Positions 1 to 11,306 of a DNA stretch of 64,000 nt are shown piece by piece. Made by a program: the position numbers and the translations under genes. Within the stretch, counting starts at the first letter, position 1. Every line of letters starts with the position of its first letter. The stretch is from contig NC_090770.1 of assembly GCF_001761485.1 (NCBI RefSeq), positions 744,001 to 808,000 of the forward strand, given 5' to 3'. The notes beneath the pieces were generated by a model, which was given only the letters and a program-made list of their open reading frames with translations, ran no database searches and had not been told where the DNA came from. The stretch comes from Yarrowia lipolytica. Taxonomy: Eukaryota; Ascomycota; Dipodascomycetes; Dipodascales.

Positions 1-3000
1 GCCACACAAGTTCGGTCCATGCGCGTGTTTCCAACAAGGGAAACATGCAGAAGCGACTTACATTGCGCCAAAGCGTCTGAAATCTGCACCACATCACGAG
101 GGCTCAAGTCGCAGTAATCGAGATGAATTCGGCGCAAATCTGGGAAAAGCGGTAGAGCTTTACACAGATGAGTCGTAAGGGAGGGAAAGAGTCCAGAGTT
201 AGAAGAGAGATCTAAAAACCGGAGATTCTGCAGCTTGGAAAGGGCAGTGATGAGCTTTTCGGTCGTGGGAGAGGCCTCGAGGTGCGTGGAGTTCAGGGAA
301 AGGAACCGCAGGTTCAGCTCCTTGTCGGAGAGTGAATCCAGAAGAACATCAAGAGCGGTAGGTTCGGTTGATTCGGAAACGGGCACCTTATCCTTCTTCT
401 CCTCCTTCTCCTCCTTCTCCTCCTTCTCCTCCTTCTCCTCCTTCTCCCCCTTCTCTGTACCTTCGGCTCCTTCTTGTCTCACCTCCTCCTCCTCCTCCAC
501 GTAAGTCAGATGGTTACCTCCAATATCGAGACCCTCACACTCGCCAGTCATCCATTGGCCAACGAAATGCATCTCCTCGGGGCCCAAATCGTTGAATGCT
601 AGTCCGAGACGTTTTGTATTTTTGCATGCGCCCAACATGAGATGCTCAAACACCTCAGAAGGCACTAAACAGCCGTTGAGCACAAGTTCCTCCATACCTT
701 TGCCGTACTGTAGAGCATCGCACAACAGCTTCCAATCCACAGTGGGAGGGGTTCGCTGCTTGAGCTCCTTGTCCTTGTCCCGCTTCATCTGATGCGACAA
801 GTCCAGCCGAACAAGCTTGGAGTTCATGGCCAACAAGTAGCACAGGCGCTTCCATGACATCTCGTCAATGCTAGTGTTTCGAAGAGACAGCTTTTCGAGC
901 CATTGCGAAGCACTCATTGCCGCAAACAACAGTGAAAACATATCCGGAGTGAGGGTCACATTATCCAGAACAAGTGTACTGACCGGAGCCACAGCCACAA
1001 AGTCGGCAAATGACTGGATCTCAATCAACGTGGGTCTGGGATTCATCAGACGCAGGGAAAGAGGCGCCTTTTGGGCCTTGATCTGTTTTAGAGTAGCTGG
1101 GATTGGCAGAATCTCTCGCAGATGACAGCACCGAGTATACAGTTTCTCTACGTCCACATCCAGCGGGTTGTCCTCGTCCGACTCGTCCTTCTCGTTGTAC
1201 ATTTCATGGGATGTCTTGAGAGGCGTGTCGATAATGAGGTTGGAGATAGAGGGCACCTCGTCGTCGCCCGGAGGAGGAGACGTTTTAGTGTCTTTGGTAC
1301 TGTCCTTGGCAGTTTCCTTAGTAGGTGAGGGGGGCTTGCTGGGTGACGCCTTGGCTGCCAGGGGAGATGCAGACCGAGGAGAGCCAGCAATAGGAGAGTT
1401 TTTGGGCGAGTTTCGGGGCGATCGTTTCTTGGTCAGTGAGCCCGAACGAGCCAGAGTGTTCTCCTTATTGTAGACCGACGCCTTGGTGAACTCCACCTCC
1501 TTACCATTTCGCATGATAACAAACTTGGAACGTCCAGAATTGGATCGTGAGAGACCAGAGGTCGTAGGCGAGGGAGAAGGCGATTCTCGAGGCGACCCTA
1601 CGGGTGAGCGACCCCCGACCTTCTGCATGTCTACTGTGAGATGGGGTTGGGACGGTTTTCCAAGAGGAGACTTGCCATTGGGAGAGGATGCTCGAACAGG
1701 AGCGCCGGTAGGGACTGTGAGGGAGGAGTTGTTGGAAGAGGTCGATGACGTGGACGAAGTGGAGGAAGCAGAAGACGAGACTCCGTTGGAGACAGCTCCA
1801 GTGGAAGGTACAGCAGAGACTGTGGAAGTCGCGACTGAGGAGCCACCATTGGAGGGGATTGCTGCTGCTGCGGCAGAAGCAGCTCCAGCCGTCGCAGCAG
1901 TGGGAGGGCTTATTTTGGGAGCAACGGGCTCTTTGGGTACTGCTGCTGCTGCTGCTGCGGGAGCGGGTGCTGCAGGTTTGGGAACTGCAACTGGAGCTGC
2001 TTGGGCTGCCGGAGAGGCAGTGGCAGGCTTTTGAGGGGTTGTTGTCTGCGTTTGAGCCGCCTGAGCAGGAGCTGCCGTCTGTGGGGTCTTGGATGAAGTG
2101 GCAGGAGGAGCCGTCTTTGCCGCCTGCCGTCTGGGCTGTCCAACACCCGAATTGAATGGGTTGAAGTGATGCTGGTCATGGTGCTGAGGGGGTGATTGGA
2201 TCACCATGCCATTCTTACGGAGCAAACCATCGGCACCAACCTCTACATTACCCTTCTTGGGCTTCCGGGCGGGGATCTGCTGAGGAGGGTCCGAATGATA
2301 CGTGTTGATATCAAACGACACTCGACGAGAAGAGACGCCCTCAAGACCCGTGAGCTGACAATTCCGTCGGTTACTGTTCTTGTTCAAAACACGCGACGTG
2401 GGACACGACGCTACGCCTCCTGTGGAGGGCTGCGACTTGGAGAACCGCCGCAGAGTGTTGAGAAGGAACCCCTTGGGTGATCCCACATCTGTGGATGCAG
2501 AAGAGGCGATGGACGAGGCCACCGCCGGTGAGGCGCCTGCTGCGTGGACAGGCGGGAAGGGCTTCTCTGGGATGGCAACGGCCTCAACATTGATACGAGG
2601 AGAGGCTGTCCGAGGGGGTGAAGTCGGGAGGTTGGCAGAGGTGGGAGTAGATGCAGGAGGGACGGTAGTGGCTCCTGTGGCAGCAGCGACAGGAGGAGCG
2701 ATTTCTGGAATCGTCGTTGTGGTGGTTTGTGTCGTGGGGGCAGCCTTGCCTGATAACGATGCCGACGTTTGCTGCTCCTTGGATGCAATGGGTTGTGATT
2801 TGCTGGGTTTCGAGAAAGGCGTGGCTGTAGGGCTCTTTCCTAACGACGACGAGGATGCATCCTTGCCATCTTTAGTCTTTTCGTCTTTGCCAGATCTCCA
2901 CTTGCTGAAGGAGTTGAGCCACGACTTTTTGAAGCCTGGCGACTGCTCCTTGTTGAGCTTTTCACGCTCGGACTTGAACTCGGGCGCAGAAATGGTGCGT

Positions 3001-3293
3001 GAACGAGACAGGTTGGGGCTTCCGACAGAGGTCTTGACGTAGGGGTCCAGGGAACGGGTGTTAGACAAGTCGTGTGAGGAGGTGGAGGGCTCCAGTGCCG
3101 TCTTTGATGCAGAGGGGCTGGAAGATGCAACGTTTGTGGGAGTGGTACCTGGCGACGTGGCCCGTGAGGATGAAAGCGAATCAGCTTCTTCCTTGACATG
3201 CTGGAGACCAAGAGAGAGCTTTGACGGCTGGTTTTGCACTGAAGAGGTGGACGAGGATCGGGCTCTAGTTCCTGCGTTAGTACAGTACTGCAT
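1..3293 (-). CDS. PP1-binding leucine-rich-repeat protein, GIP3/HER1-like (3' end outside window)
   Basis: An open frame runs on the minus strand from the ATG at 3293 to the left edge without a stop, giving about 1097 residues; the C-terminus is missing. Residues 1-700 are low-complexity (Ser/Thr/Pro/Ala/Gln) with basic patches such as KSWLNSFSKWRSGK and LLNTLRRFSKSQ. RRVSF at residues 323-327 (V325, F327) fits the RVxF motif that docks on PP1, followed by a conserved-looking DPPQQIPARKPKKGNVEV stretch. From about residue 718 (CCHLREILPIPATLKQ) the chain becomes regular, with leucine-rich repeats of the ribonuclease-inhibitor type to the edge. A Glu/Lys run at about 947-967 interrupts the repeats and is coded by a 9-bp tandem repeat. 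The layout resembles S. cerevisiae Gip3/Her1, large LRR proteins of which Gip3 binds Glc7. The family name is from memory; the LRRs and the RVxF are seen directly. Confidence 0.75.
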   Translation of the reverse strand, partial: MQYCTNAGTRARSSSTSSVQNQPSKLSLGLQHVKEEADSLSSSRATSPGTTPTNVASSSPSASKTALEPSTSSHDLSNTRSLDPYVKTSVGSPNLSRSRTISAPEFKSEREKLNKEQSPGFKKSWLNSFSKWRSGKDEKTKDGKDASSSSLGKSPTATPFSKPSKSQPIASKEQQTSASLSGKAAPTTQTTTTTIPEIAPPVAAATGATTVPPASTPTSANLPTSPPRTASPRINVEAVAIPEKPFPPVHAAGASPAVASSIASSASTDVGSPKGFLLNTLRRFSKSQPSTGGVASCPTSRVLNKNSNRRNCQLTGLEGVSSRRVSFDINTYHSDPPQQIPARKPKKGNVEVGADGLLRKNGMVIQSPPQHHDQHHFNPFNSGVGQPRRQAAKTAPPATSSKTPQTAAPAQAAQTQTTTPQKPATASPAAQAAPVAVPKPAAPAPAAAAAAVPKEPVAPKISPPTAATAGAASAAAAAIPSNGGSSVATSTVSAVPSTGAVSNGVSSSASSTSSTSSTSSNNSSLTVPTGAPVRASSPNGKSPLGKPSQPHLTVDMQKVGGRSPVGSPRESPSPSPTTSGLSRSNSGRSKFVIMRNGKEVEFTKASVYNKENTLARSGSLTKKRSPRNSPKNSPIAGSPRSASPLAAKASPSKPPSPTKETAKDSTKDTKTSPPPGDDEVPSISNLIIDTPLKTSHEMYNEKDESDEDNPLDVDVEKLYTRCCHLREILPIPATLKQIKAQKAPLSLRLMNPRPTLIEIQSFADFVAVAPVSTLVLDNVTLTPDMFSLLFAAMSASQWLEKLSLRNTSIDEMSWKRLCYLLAMNSKLVRLDLSHQMKRDKDKELKQRTPPTVDWKLLCDALQYGKGMEELVLNGCLVPSEVFEHLMLGACKNTKRLGLAFNDLGPEEMHFVGQWMTGECEGLDIGGNHLTYVEEEEEVRQEGAEGTEKGEKEEKEEKEEKEEKEEKKDKVPVSESTEPTALDVLLDSLSDKELNLRFLSLNSTHLEASPTTEKLITALSKLQNLRFLDLSSNSGLFPSLTTHLCKALPLFPDLRRIHLDYCDLSPRDVVQISDALAQCKSLLHVSLVGNTRMDRTCV
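391..453. repeat. 9-bp tandem repeat coding a Glu/Lys run
   Basis: About seven near-perfect copies of TCCTCCTTC lie inside the LRR gene. On the coding strand they read GAAGGAGGA and give a charged Glu/Lys insert between two leucine-rich repeats. The unit is a multiple of three, so copy-number change keeps the frame. Confidence 0.85.
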
Positions 3294-6199
3294 GAGTGGA
3301 CTGTTTGTTTAGGTCATCGTTGGCAACGTCATTAACAGTGTAGAAGAGACGTCATGGTGATTCCATGACACTAACAGCTGTTAGTATATTCAACACCTGC
3401 GTCCTATAGTCCGCGTGTATCAACGTTATCATAATAGACCACCTTATCATCATCTCGACACAGGTCAGTCCAACGACGGAGCGCTCATATCCTGTGCGGC
3501 TTTTTTTTCCCCACAAAATAGGAGCACGTTTATCGGAGCACAAAAGAGTCTGGATCGAGTAGGAAAGCAACGTGGACGATTGCGTTGGCATCTTTGGCGT
3601 GGACTCGTGTTTGTGCATCGGCAAATCGCATGTTTCTTATTACCGACTAGTGTCAAGTCAAATCGGACGCTGCTATCAGGTGACCTCATAGCGATGGGGG
3701 TGATGTGTGGTGTCTAAGACACTGTTGAGGGGGTGTGTATATCGTGGCGACGTTTGCGTTGTGGTGCGTATCGCTTTTTTTCCGCAACACCTAAACACAG
3801 TTGGTTTGTGTCACGTCATCTCGCTCGACGTCCTTCTATCAGACGTCCACAGATAGCCGCCCATAGATAGCCCACAGTCGACGGTGAGCACACAGACGAC
3901 ACCGACGGGGGGGAGGGGGGAGCCGGCAGATTGTGAGCACATGTGGGACGACCTCAGCCAGCGGACAGTATCACACGAGTCTCGTCGGACCCGCTGTCCA
4001 GCACGCACGACGTTGTCCATGTCACCACTTTTCCTCGATCCCTTCGACGATACTCACTTTTGCTGTTCAGGGCCGGAACCTTGCCGCGACTGAGCCACGA
4101 CACTTCGGTGTTGCTGACGCCGTTGATGACGGAGCCGATGCTGCTTGCGAGAGTCATTTAGTCGGGGGTGCGGTGGTCGTCTCTCGAGATATGGCTGATG
4201 TTGAAGAAGCAGCAAATGTGTGGAGAAGACCATCTAAACCTAAACGGCGGGTAAGACGGGAATATCGTGTGGGATGCAACCGTATGCGAGGTGGCTGGGG
4301 GTTGGGGGAGGAGGGTTGGGGAGGGTTGAACCGGTGAGCAGAGCGCGGGGAGAGAGCGGAGAGGCCCAGGCGACGTCGAACGGCTGTGCGGTCGGTTCCG
4401 ACTCCGTCCACACGGCTGGCCACTAAGTAACCTCCTAATAATCTGACCTTAGCAAGCAGCCATTTTCTGGGACACTATGCAACTTTAACCAGTAGCTTGA
4501 AAGTGAATTTGGCATTTCTGAGGAGTACAGTACGACGAGCATCAGCTTAGATGTGGGAGGAGCTACAGTGAGTAAAGGTGCAGTAAAGGGCGGCCAAGAC
4601 CAAAAGATTGGCGAAAGAAGGGCCAAAGATTGGCGAAAGAGAAAGACCAGACCTAGGGTTGGCGACTACTCACGACTTATTCTCACGACGGTCGTTAGGG
4701 TTCGTCATCTACGGCATTCAGAAACACTGTGGAGCTACTTGGAAGGTTGCGTCATTAGACGTAGACAGCGCATCGAGAGAGGGCCAGATTGCCCATTTAG
4801 GGGCAAGAGCAGCCGATTTGATGCAAAGAAAGGAATGAGAGCGCCCGGGGACCGCGTGACACACGCAGGTGGCACAAACCAGAGCAAATAGGCGCTCTCC
4901 TGGCCGGATTATCGTCTAGGGGTGATTGGCGAGAGTGCGAGTGAAATTATGGATGTTTCCACCAGTACATACGATACTTGTACTCGCACCCATATTACAG
5001 TTGTGTGGCACAAGTAAATACAGTATTACTGTATGGCACAAGCTCCCGCCGTGGGACTCGGCAAAAAGAAACAACAACAGGAAATTTTTTTTCACTTTTT
5101 TCCAATCTTTCAACCGCCAATCGTTGAGCCGGCAGCAAAATGGAAGGTCACGTGACGCATCTGGACGCATCGAGCGAAGCCGTGAGGGGAATGCATGGCG
5201 TACGAGTAGCGAGTAAGGGGTAGGGAGCAAGTCTTGTGTACTTGTGTATTTGTGGAGTATGATACGAGTATTATGTACGATGCTTGTATCATAGGAGTAC
5301 ATACAGTACTTGTAGTACGTACGACACTTGTGTGATAGGAGTACGACAGCAGTACGATAGGAGTACATACTGTACAAGTAGCCGTACAAGACTTGTGTCA
5401 TTACTTACACCCGAAGACTCCTCCGAATGACCCTATGCAACGTCCAATGAGCTACATTGTGCCATGACTACGAAAGGTGGAATAGAAGCTCAACGTTTCG
5501 CTTAGAGTACGGAGGTGTTTCAATATGGGCACTAGACAGAGAGGTGGTATAAGTGAGTACGATAGGAGATAACATAGTGATGGTGGTACGGTAGCTGGAA
5601 GCGGGTAGCGATGGTTGGAAGCGGTAGCGATAGTTGGGAGCCGGTAGCGATGGTTGGAAGTGGGTAGCAGAGCTTCCCCCAGTCACGTGACGTTGCTATA
5701 TTGCTATGGTAACGTGAACTCGCTCTGCAACATGTTCTCCGCTCAGCTGTGCCACTGGTTGTTTCGCCACGTCTTGTCTCGTTGGCCTCGTCTTGTTCAC
5801 CTCGTCTTGTTCCGTTACCCTGCTGTCGCTATCAACCTACCCCAGATCAGCCAATAGTATCAGCACATCTCCCACAGTGCAGGTGCATGTGAGACGTGGC
5901 TGTTCAGGGTACACTTGCATGCAACATTAATCCGTGGGTGGCGAGGCGTCGGGGCTACGGGCCGTTTCTGGGCGCGGATAAACGCGAAAAGCGGGTAACT
6001 TGCACTGGAAAAATATTTTGTGGGTCTCCCGCGGTTTTTCGCGCTTATCGTCGTCGGGCTACGAGGTATTTGGAGACACCCCTGTGTTTGTCCTTACAAC
6101 TCTAACTGCACGACCCCACAACCTTATTTGTCACCCATATTCCATTAGCATTATGGCTTGTTTGTTACACCTGGGCTAGAAAAAGTATTGTCAGAGAAA

Positions 6200-6207
6200 T
6201 ATATAAG
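6200..6207 (+). promoter_or_regulatory. TATA box of the microprotein gene
   Basis: TATATAAG stands 172 bp before the ATG at 6379 and is followed by a GC-richer stretch. It is the only good TATA element in the 400 bp upstream of that ATG. Confidence 0.55.
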
Positions 6208-6300
6208 GGCGGAGGAAGCCCAGAAGGTGTTCACTAACCAACCAACGTTACAGCACCGACCATAGTCAGCGCAAAAAGCACAGCACACAAACACAGCCCG

Positions 6301-6352
6301 CTAGAACCCACACACAGCTAGAACCCACACACAGCTAGAACCCACAGCCAGT
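6301..6352 (+). repeat. Tandem leader repeat (CTAGAACCCACACACAG)
   Basis: Three successive copies of a 17-18 bp unit, the last one slightly changed, lie between the TATA box and the start codon of the 61-residue frame. If transcription starts 30-100 bp after the TATA box, they lie in the 5' leader. They contain no ATG. Confidence 0.75.
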
Positions 6353-6378
6353 TACTAGTAGAAAGCACACACAAGACA

Positions 6379-6564
6379 ATGGACAAGCCTATCCGTACCT
6401 CGCCCCCCGTCTCTCCCCAGTTCCAGACGGGGTATCCCATGCCCCCTGCGGTTGCGACTCTGGCGCAGGTCAACATGCCCTCCACCCAGGTGCTGGAGCG
6501 GGCCAAGAAGGAGTCTCTGCACTGGGAGGACTTTGTCAAGTTCAACATTTTTGGACAGCATTGA
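6379..6564 (+). CDS. 61-residue microprotein, hypothetical
   Basis: A short frame MDKPIRTSPPVSPQFQTGYP... ends in HWEDFVKFNIFGQH. I recognise no family. Reasons to think it is real: a TATA box at 6200; an ATG in good yeast context (ACAATGG); no other ATG in the predicted leader; and codon choice like the highly expressed genes here (CTG, GCC, AAG, GAG, TCT, CAC), strongest in its second half. The first half is Pro/Ser/Thr-rich with two SP or SPP sites that could be kinase targets. The second half (about residues 36-57) could form an amphipathic helix with Trp and Phe on one face. There is no signal peptide or membrane segment. It could be a short peptide that docks on a partner. A non-coding RNA with a chance frame is the alternative. 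Confidence 0.6.
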   Translation: MDKPIRTSPPVSPQFQTGYPMPPAVATLAQVNMPSTQVLERAKKESLHWEDFVKFNIFGQH

Positions 6565-9500
6565 GATGAGCATGTTGAGTTGATCTTGACCTATTCATCT
6601 GCTATTGTTGCTGGTGTATTATTTATTGCTGGAGGATGTAGAGAATGTATTGTTTGTAACTAGAGAGTAGTTGGAGACTACGAGTGGGGGAGTGGGCATG
6701 TCGGATGTACTTTACCGCACGTGGTACAATTGCAATTGTAGATTACGAGTAAAAGTAAGTACACGGTACTCGAAGTCGAACTCGACCCCAACTCGAACTC
6801 GTTGGTACCGACAGTCTCATATTGAGGAATGATCGAAACAAGTGCAATGGTCTCACTTGGTTCTCTGAAACTTGTCGGTCATTGTCAACTAAGGAAGATC
6901 TTGTTCAATCTATGGACCTGAAATTGCATGCCACAGTATCTACCGTACTCGTACTTGTACCCTCCCTCTCTGTATTCACTCTCGCACCCCAGTATTCCAT
7001 CTCTTGGCACCCCTTTTTGTCTTGGCTCGTTGCGACCCTGATTAATTTCCCATCGCAGCAAGATACATACAAAGAGTGAGACCTATGTGGGGCAGACGTG
7101 GACAAAGTGGGATACAATGCGTACCTGTACGAGAGCGGAATGTCGAATGGTTTGTGGGTGGGTTTGTGGAAGTTGCTCCGTCTTTTCCTCCACCTGTGGC
7201 TCCTTTGGTTGTGTCACTTCTCCGTTGGTCCGGAACAACGCTCATTTGGCCACAGTAGCTCTGGTGGCAAATCTATCTGCTTGCTGCGTCCCATGAAGCA
7301 CGCTATCCTCCGGTACCACCGAGTTAATAGGTTGGATAGAGTTGCTCGAAGGGCTATCTTTTAGTATCGGTTTAATCTCAAATGTGGGGTACAGTAAGTT
7401 GACGAGGCTGAGCACCGTGGAATATTAAAAAAAAATTAAAGGCACATGAAAATATCTCGGAAAATCGTGTCGTCAAAAAATACGTCTCCGTCTGGTTGAG
7501 TGTTGCACGGAATCAAAATACCATCCTCCGGGCTTCGCTATGGAGGTCTTTTCGTCTCAATCCAACCCATATAACCCCCCAACATGGCTGCACTAAATGA
7601 CGTCACAGTCGGCGGAAAAGTCTTTAATCCCGACTTGCCGATGAGACAGGGTGGTGCAAGTATAGTATGTACTACAAGTGCTTGTAGCACCTCGTACTGT
7701 AGCAAACAAACTAGCAGGTGCTAAAGAGATCGTGCTGAAATATCCCAAGTATACTCTACTTGTACGCGCCATCTCTGTGCTACACTACAGCCTCCTTTTG
7801 CGAAAGTTGAGCGCAAGTCTGTCTCTTTGCTTGATATTGTATCGAACTTGAAACCCCCTCTTCTGTCAGTCACCCTCACTTCCACTCACCCCACATTCCA
7901 TAGCTCCTACGTGCGGTGCACAATCAAGGGCGCACTGGTGGTCCCGATACCGGTTAGTCTGCTATGTAATAGATACTGGCTATGAATCTGGGGGGTTTTT
8001 TTTATGAATCTGGGGTATTTTTCTATGAATCTAAGGATATGCTACTGTAGATACTACAAGTAATACATACTATAGCTGTAGTTCATTTAGTAGATGCTAC
8101 AAGCAGGGTATAACATAACACCAGTGCTTGTAGCTTCAAGACATACTCGTAGAGGAGGTAGTGTGGTCATGCTGCGACCAGTACGTAATTTCATACGTCA
8201 TCGTCGAAGCAGTCTTGACTACGTAGACTACTTACCGTACAACACGTACTCGTACGGTATGTACAGAACGTCAACTCTGGCTGGTACTCCCTTCCGCAAG
8301 ACAACCCTCCTGGTACTTGTACACTTCCTTGCGTGACATCGGGCCGTCGAACACTGGAGCACCGGTGCCCTGACTCGGACTTCTTTTTCACGCTCAGATC
8401 ATCCCCTCGATCAGCTGGGGCATCGAGACGTTCCGGGTAACGCGATCAAGCATGTCTGAGTTGTTTAAGGCGTTTAAGACAGACCTAGTTGCGAACCCTA
8501 CAAGTGCAACAGTGGCTCCTTTTGGTCATGAGTCTATTGTCTGTTGAGACCTTTAGATCGAGCCCAACAAAGCGCGGGTCTTGTTTCTGAAGTTGTCGAT
8601 CACTTTTGCTTGCATCGTGTCTCATGCTTGATGTGAAGGATCTGAACGTGAATGGCAGTTGAAAGCACAATGGCTACTGTACAAGTACTTGTACAAGTAT
8701 TGCTCACGCTTATGATTCCGTAAAGTCAACGTCGCTCAGAACATTCAATCGTTTCTTTTTCAACCCCTGAAAAATTTATACAAGCTGCGCACCCTGTATC
8801 GCAGTATGATATATCATCTTCGTTTAGGACGCATAATACACCATCACGAGTTGGCCGAAAACGACTTACTCTATGAAAACCTGTCCAATACGCCACCAAA
8901 ATATATTTGTTTTTAGCCGCCATGGCGAAATATCTGCTTCTAAATGCCTCAGTTGCTGTTATTGGCCCCGTCTGACATTTTTCCAGATTGTCACGACCCA
9001 GTTAAACTCAACCTCTGAAATACTTGAGCTTATGACCTGGTTACTTGGACGATCACTTGAGATCGCCGTGGTTGGAAAAAAAATCAAGGAAAAATCTGTG
9101 CGGATGCAGAAGCCGAGAATCTTCTCGCTGAATGACTACTGAATACGGAAACGGTCACCTCGCATCGCATATCAGCCCATCCAATGGCGACCCTGATCTG
9201 CAGGTGGCTTCCCGGTGATGCTGATCCGTGAAAAGCAATCAGGTAGGGCTTAAACGCCGGGCCCGAGTGAGACATGCGGTGGTTACGCAGGGAGATTGAA
9301 GTGATTACTAGTACGATATCCTGGGGTTTAGTAAGACGGCTTACTAATCGAGCTCTGGGTGTGGAGAGGTTAGCTCTCTACTCGTACTCCCCGGATGGTA
9401 CTCATAAGATGAGGATAAAACACACCAGCGGTAGTAAGAGACCGAAGTCATTCTTCGACCACAGTATCTATATTAATCAGCATTCTGAACAACTCTTTAA

Positions 9501-9896
9501 TTCGTCGCAACTGCTTAGTCACAGTAATCTATTACCCCACCCTCCCCCCACTCGCCAATATGAAGTATAGCCAAGCCGCACATGAATTAAAAGAAGTCTT
9601 TAAACGCATAGACGAGACATGTAGTGGAGAAAACGAGCTGACCAAATAACAATTAACACCATTCAACTGGATCATTAAAAAAAAAAGTGTTCACAATTCG
9701 CCACCACCCAACTAACCGTCAACTCACATGTATGCTGCATATGCATAAACACACTTAATCATCTGTTTAGTCTCACTTATCACCACGTCATACGGAGATT
9801 AGAAGGTATTGATCAACACTCAAGGAGACTCGAAAGACGCCCCAAAAGCAGTCCGTACACGCCTCACCACCCGCTGACTCATCAACCCTACCAACC
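6565..9896. other. Intergenic region, no gene supported
   Basis: This 3.3 kb holds only short frames without coding character. It is rich in GTAC-type words, for example the near-palindrome TGTACAAGTACTTGTACA near 8680-8700. An imperfect repeat TATGAATCTGGGG occurs near 7980-8030. A/T-rich stretches occur at 7425-7440 and 9675-9690. The last 150 bp before 9897 is A/C-rich, as expected of a yeast leader, but lacks a clear TATA box. Confidence 0.6.
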
Positions 9897-11306
9897 ATGG
9901 TCAAACAGATCTTTATTGTGCGACACACCACTCGTCAGGACACGGTTCAGAGCAACTGGGCCGAAACGGCTGAATATGGATACAATCCTCCATTGGCTGA
10001 TCTCGGACACTCGCAGGCCACAGAGGCGGGTCGCTACATCCGTTCCTTAATGCATCAACAGCCCACACGGGTCATGGTCCACACGTCGCCATTTCTACGA
10101 TGTGTGCAAACAGCAGCCCATATTGCGGAGGAATTGATTGGATGCAATCCCAAGATCCGAATGGACGCGGCTCTAGGCGAATGGCTGACGCCCGACTACT
10201 TTGCCAACTCGAGCCCTCCTCCAGACGACAACCATGCCGACTTGGCCAACCAGGCTGTGTCTGCGCTGCAACGACAAAGTAAGTTACGACTGGTGGAGAA
10301 CGGATGGAACATTACCTGTCTCGGAGACTCGGGCTCCATGCGCGAGTTCTGGTCGGAAATGCATCTGCGATTCGAGCATTATCTCAAACGTCTGAATGGC
10401 TTCTACTCTAAACACAACCGCAAGATTGAGACGCTCATCATCGTCACCCACGGCGCCGGAGTGTCTTCTCTGCTGACCCATTTCTGCGGCGAGCCCGTGC
10501 TCAGCGAAATCCGGCTCGGCAGCATTTCTCTCGTGTCACGCGACGAGGAGGCTGACGAGGCCGGCTCGTTTGCCAGTGCCGGCAACAATTCAAAGGACTC
10601 CGGGTCCCGATCACGTGCGGGGTCCATCACCAACTGGGCGTGGCTGGGCCCCGATCAGGTGGAGGAGAAGTTTAGCATTGGCTCTTGGCAGCTGGACCTC
10701 CTGAACGTTGCAGCCGGCACGACAGGTGCAGCTCACAACGGCAGTGTTCCTGGCAGGTCCAATGTTGATGGCTTGGCGCCCCCGGGCAGCGACATGTCCA
10801 TGAAGCGTCGAACCTCTTCGCCAGCCATGTTTATGCTCAACACCACTTTCCTCGGCTCGGCTCCCCCCTCAACACGTACTTCGCGAGCCTCTTCTCTTTT
10901 GCGACCTAGCGGCCCTCCTCAGATTTTGTCGGTGCCCGAAGGAGTAGTTACTGGAGACAGCGCGTCGCAAAAGGCTTGGGTTGCTGCTACTACAGATTCT
11001 ACTAGTGCTGCGGCTTCTTCTGCTGCGGCTTCTTCTGCGACCGCCTCTGCTGCCGTTTCGTCTCCTGCAGCCGCTCGCACTAGCGGTGGGTCGCAGTTGA
11101 CGCCTTCGGCTTCCGTGCCGGCAATGCTCGACGTTGAAAGCGGCAGCAGAAGACAGGAGCCGTCTACCATTAGTGGTTCTGCCTCTAGAGCCCCGGAGTC
11201 GTCAGACGCCCCTTCTACGCCGCCCAGCGAGTCTCCCGAAGGCTCGCCCACCACGTCTCCTCAGTTCTCGTCGGGCACGTGGCTGCTAGGCTCCAACCGT
11301 TGGTGA
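9897..11306 (+). CDS. Histidine phosphatase superfamily protein (Tfc7/YNL108C-like)
   Basis: The 469-residue protein opens with IFIVRHTTRQ, the R9-H10 core of the phosphoglycerate mutase/acid phosphatase fold. Other expected residues follow: R68 in SPFLRCVQTA, E95 in LGEWLTPDYF, and H185 in IIVTHGAGV, so the catalytic set looks complete. The fold ends near residue 260. The rest is a Ser/Ala/Pro-rich tail without visible domains. In yeasts the closest architecture known to me is Tfc7 (the tau55 subunit of RNA polymerase III factor TFIIIC) and its paralogue YNL108C, so a role in TFIIIC is possible but cannot be separated from a free phosphatase by sequence alone. There is no signal peptide, so it should be cytosolic or nuclear. 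The ATG lies in ACCATGG, with no earlier in-frame ATG. Confidence 0.8.
   Translation: MVKQIFIVRHTTRQDTVQSNWAETAEYGYNPPLADLGHSQATEAGRYIRSLMHQQPTRVMVHTSPFLRCVQTAAHIAEELIGCNPKIRMDAALGEWLTPDYFANSSPPPDDNHADLANQAVSALQRQSKLRLVENGWNITCLGDSGSMREFWSEMHLRFEHYLKRLNGFYSKHNRKIETLIIVTHGAGVSSLLTHFCGEPVLSEIRLGSISLVSRDEEADEAGSFASAGNNSKDSGSRSRAGSITNWAWLGPDQVEEKFSIGSWQLDLLNVAAGTTGAAHNGSVPGRSNVDGLAPPGSDMSMKRRTSSPAMFMLNTTFLGSAPPSTRTSRASSLLRPSGPPQILSVPEGVVTGDSASQKAWVAATTDSTSAAASSAAASSATASAAVSSPAAARTSGGSQLTPSASVPAMLDVESGSRRQEPSTISGSASRAPESSDAPSTPPSESPEGSPTTSPQFSSGTWLLGSNRW

Larger units (their letters stand above)
3294..6378. other. Intergenic region, no gene supported
   Basis: This 3.1 kb lies between the divergent LRR gene (-) and the microprotein gene (+). 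All open frames are short, lack codon bias and often read through GTAC-type repeats. A direct repeat CAAAGATTGGCGAAAGA occurs twice near 4600-4640. Near 5270-5390 there are several imperfect copies of ATAGGAGTACATAC-like words. Near 5588-5668 about four copies of a roughly 20-bp unit (GTAGCGATGGTTGGAAGC) follow one another. CACGTGA words occur near 5152 and 5691. Confidence 0.6.

Noticed and set aside
1483-2034. 183-codon plus-strand frame rich in Ala/Glu/Gly
   Set aside because: Antisense to the same LRR gene; its composition mirrors the Ser/Thr/Pro/Gln linker on the other strand.
2380-3042. 220-codon plus-strand frame
   Set aside because: It lies antisense to the open LRR-protein frame, is low-complexity and has no family signature; it is a shadow of the minus-strand gene.
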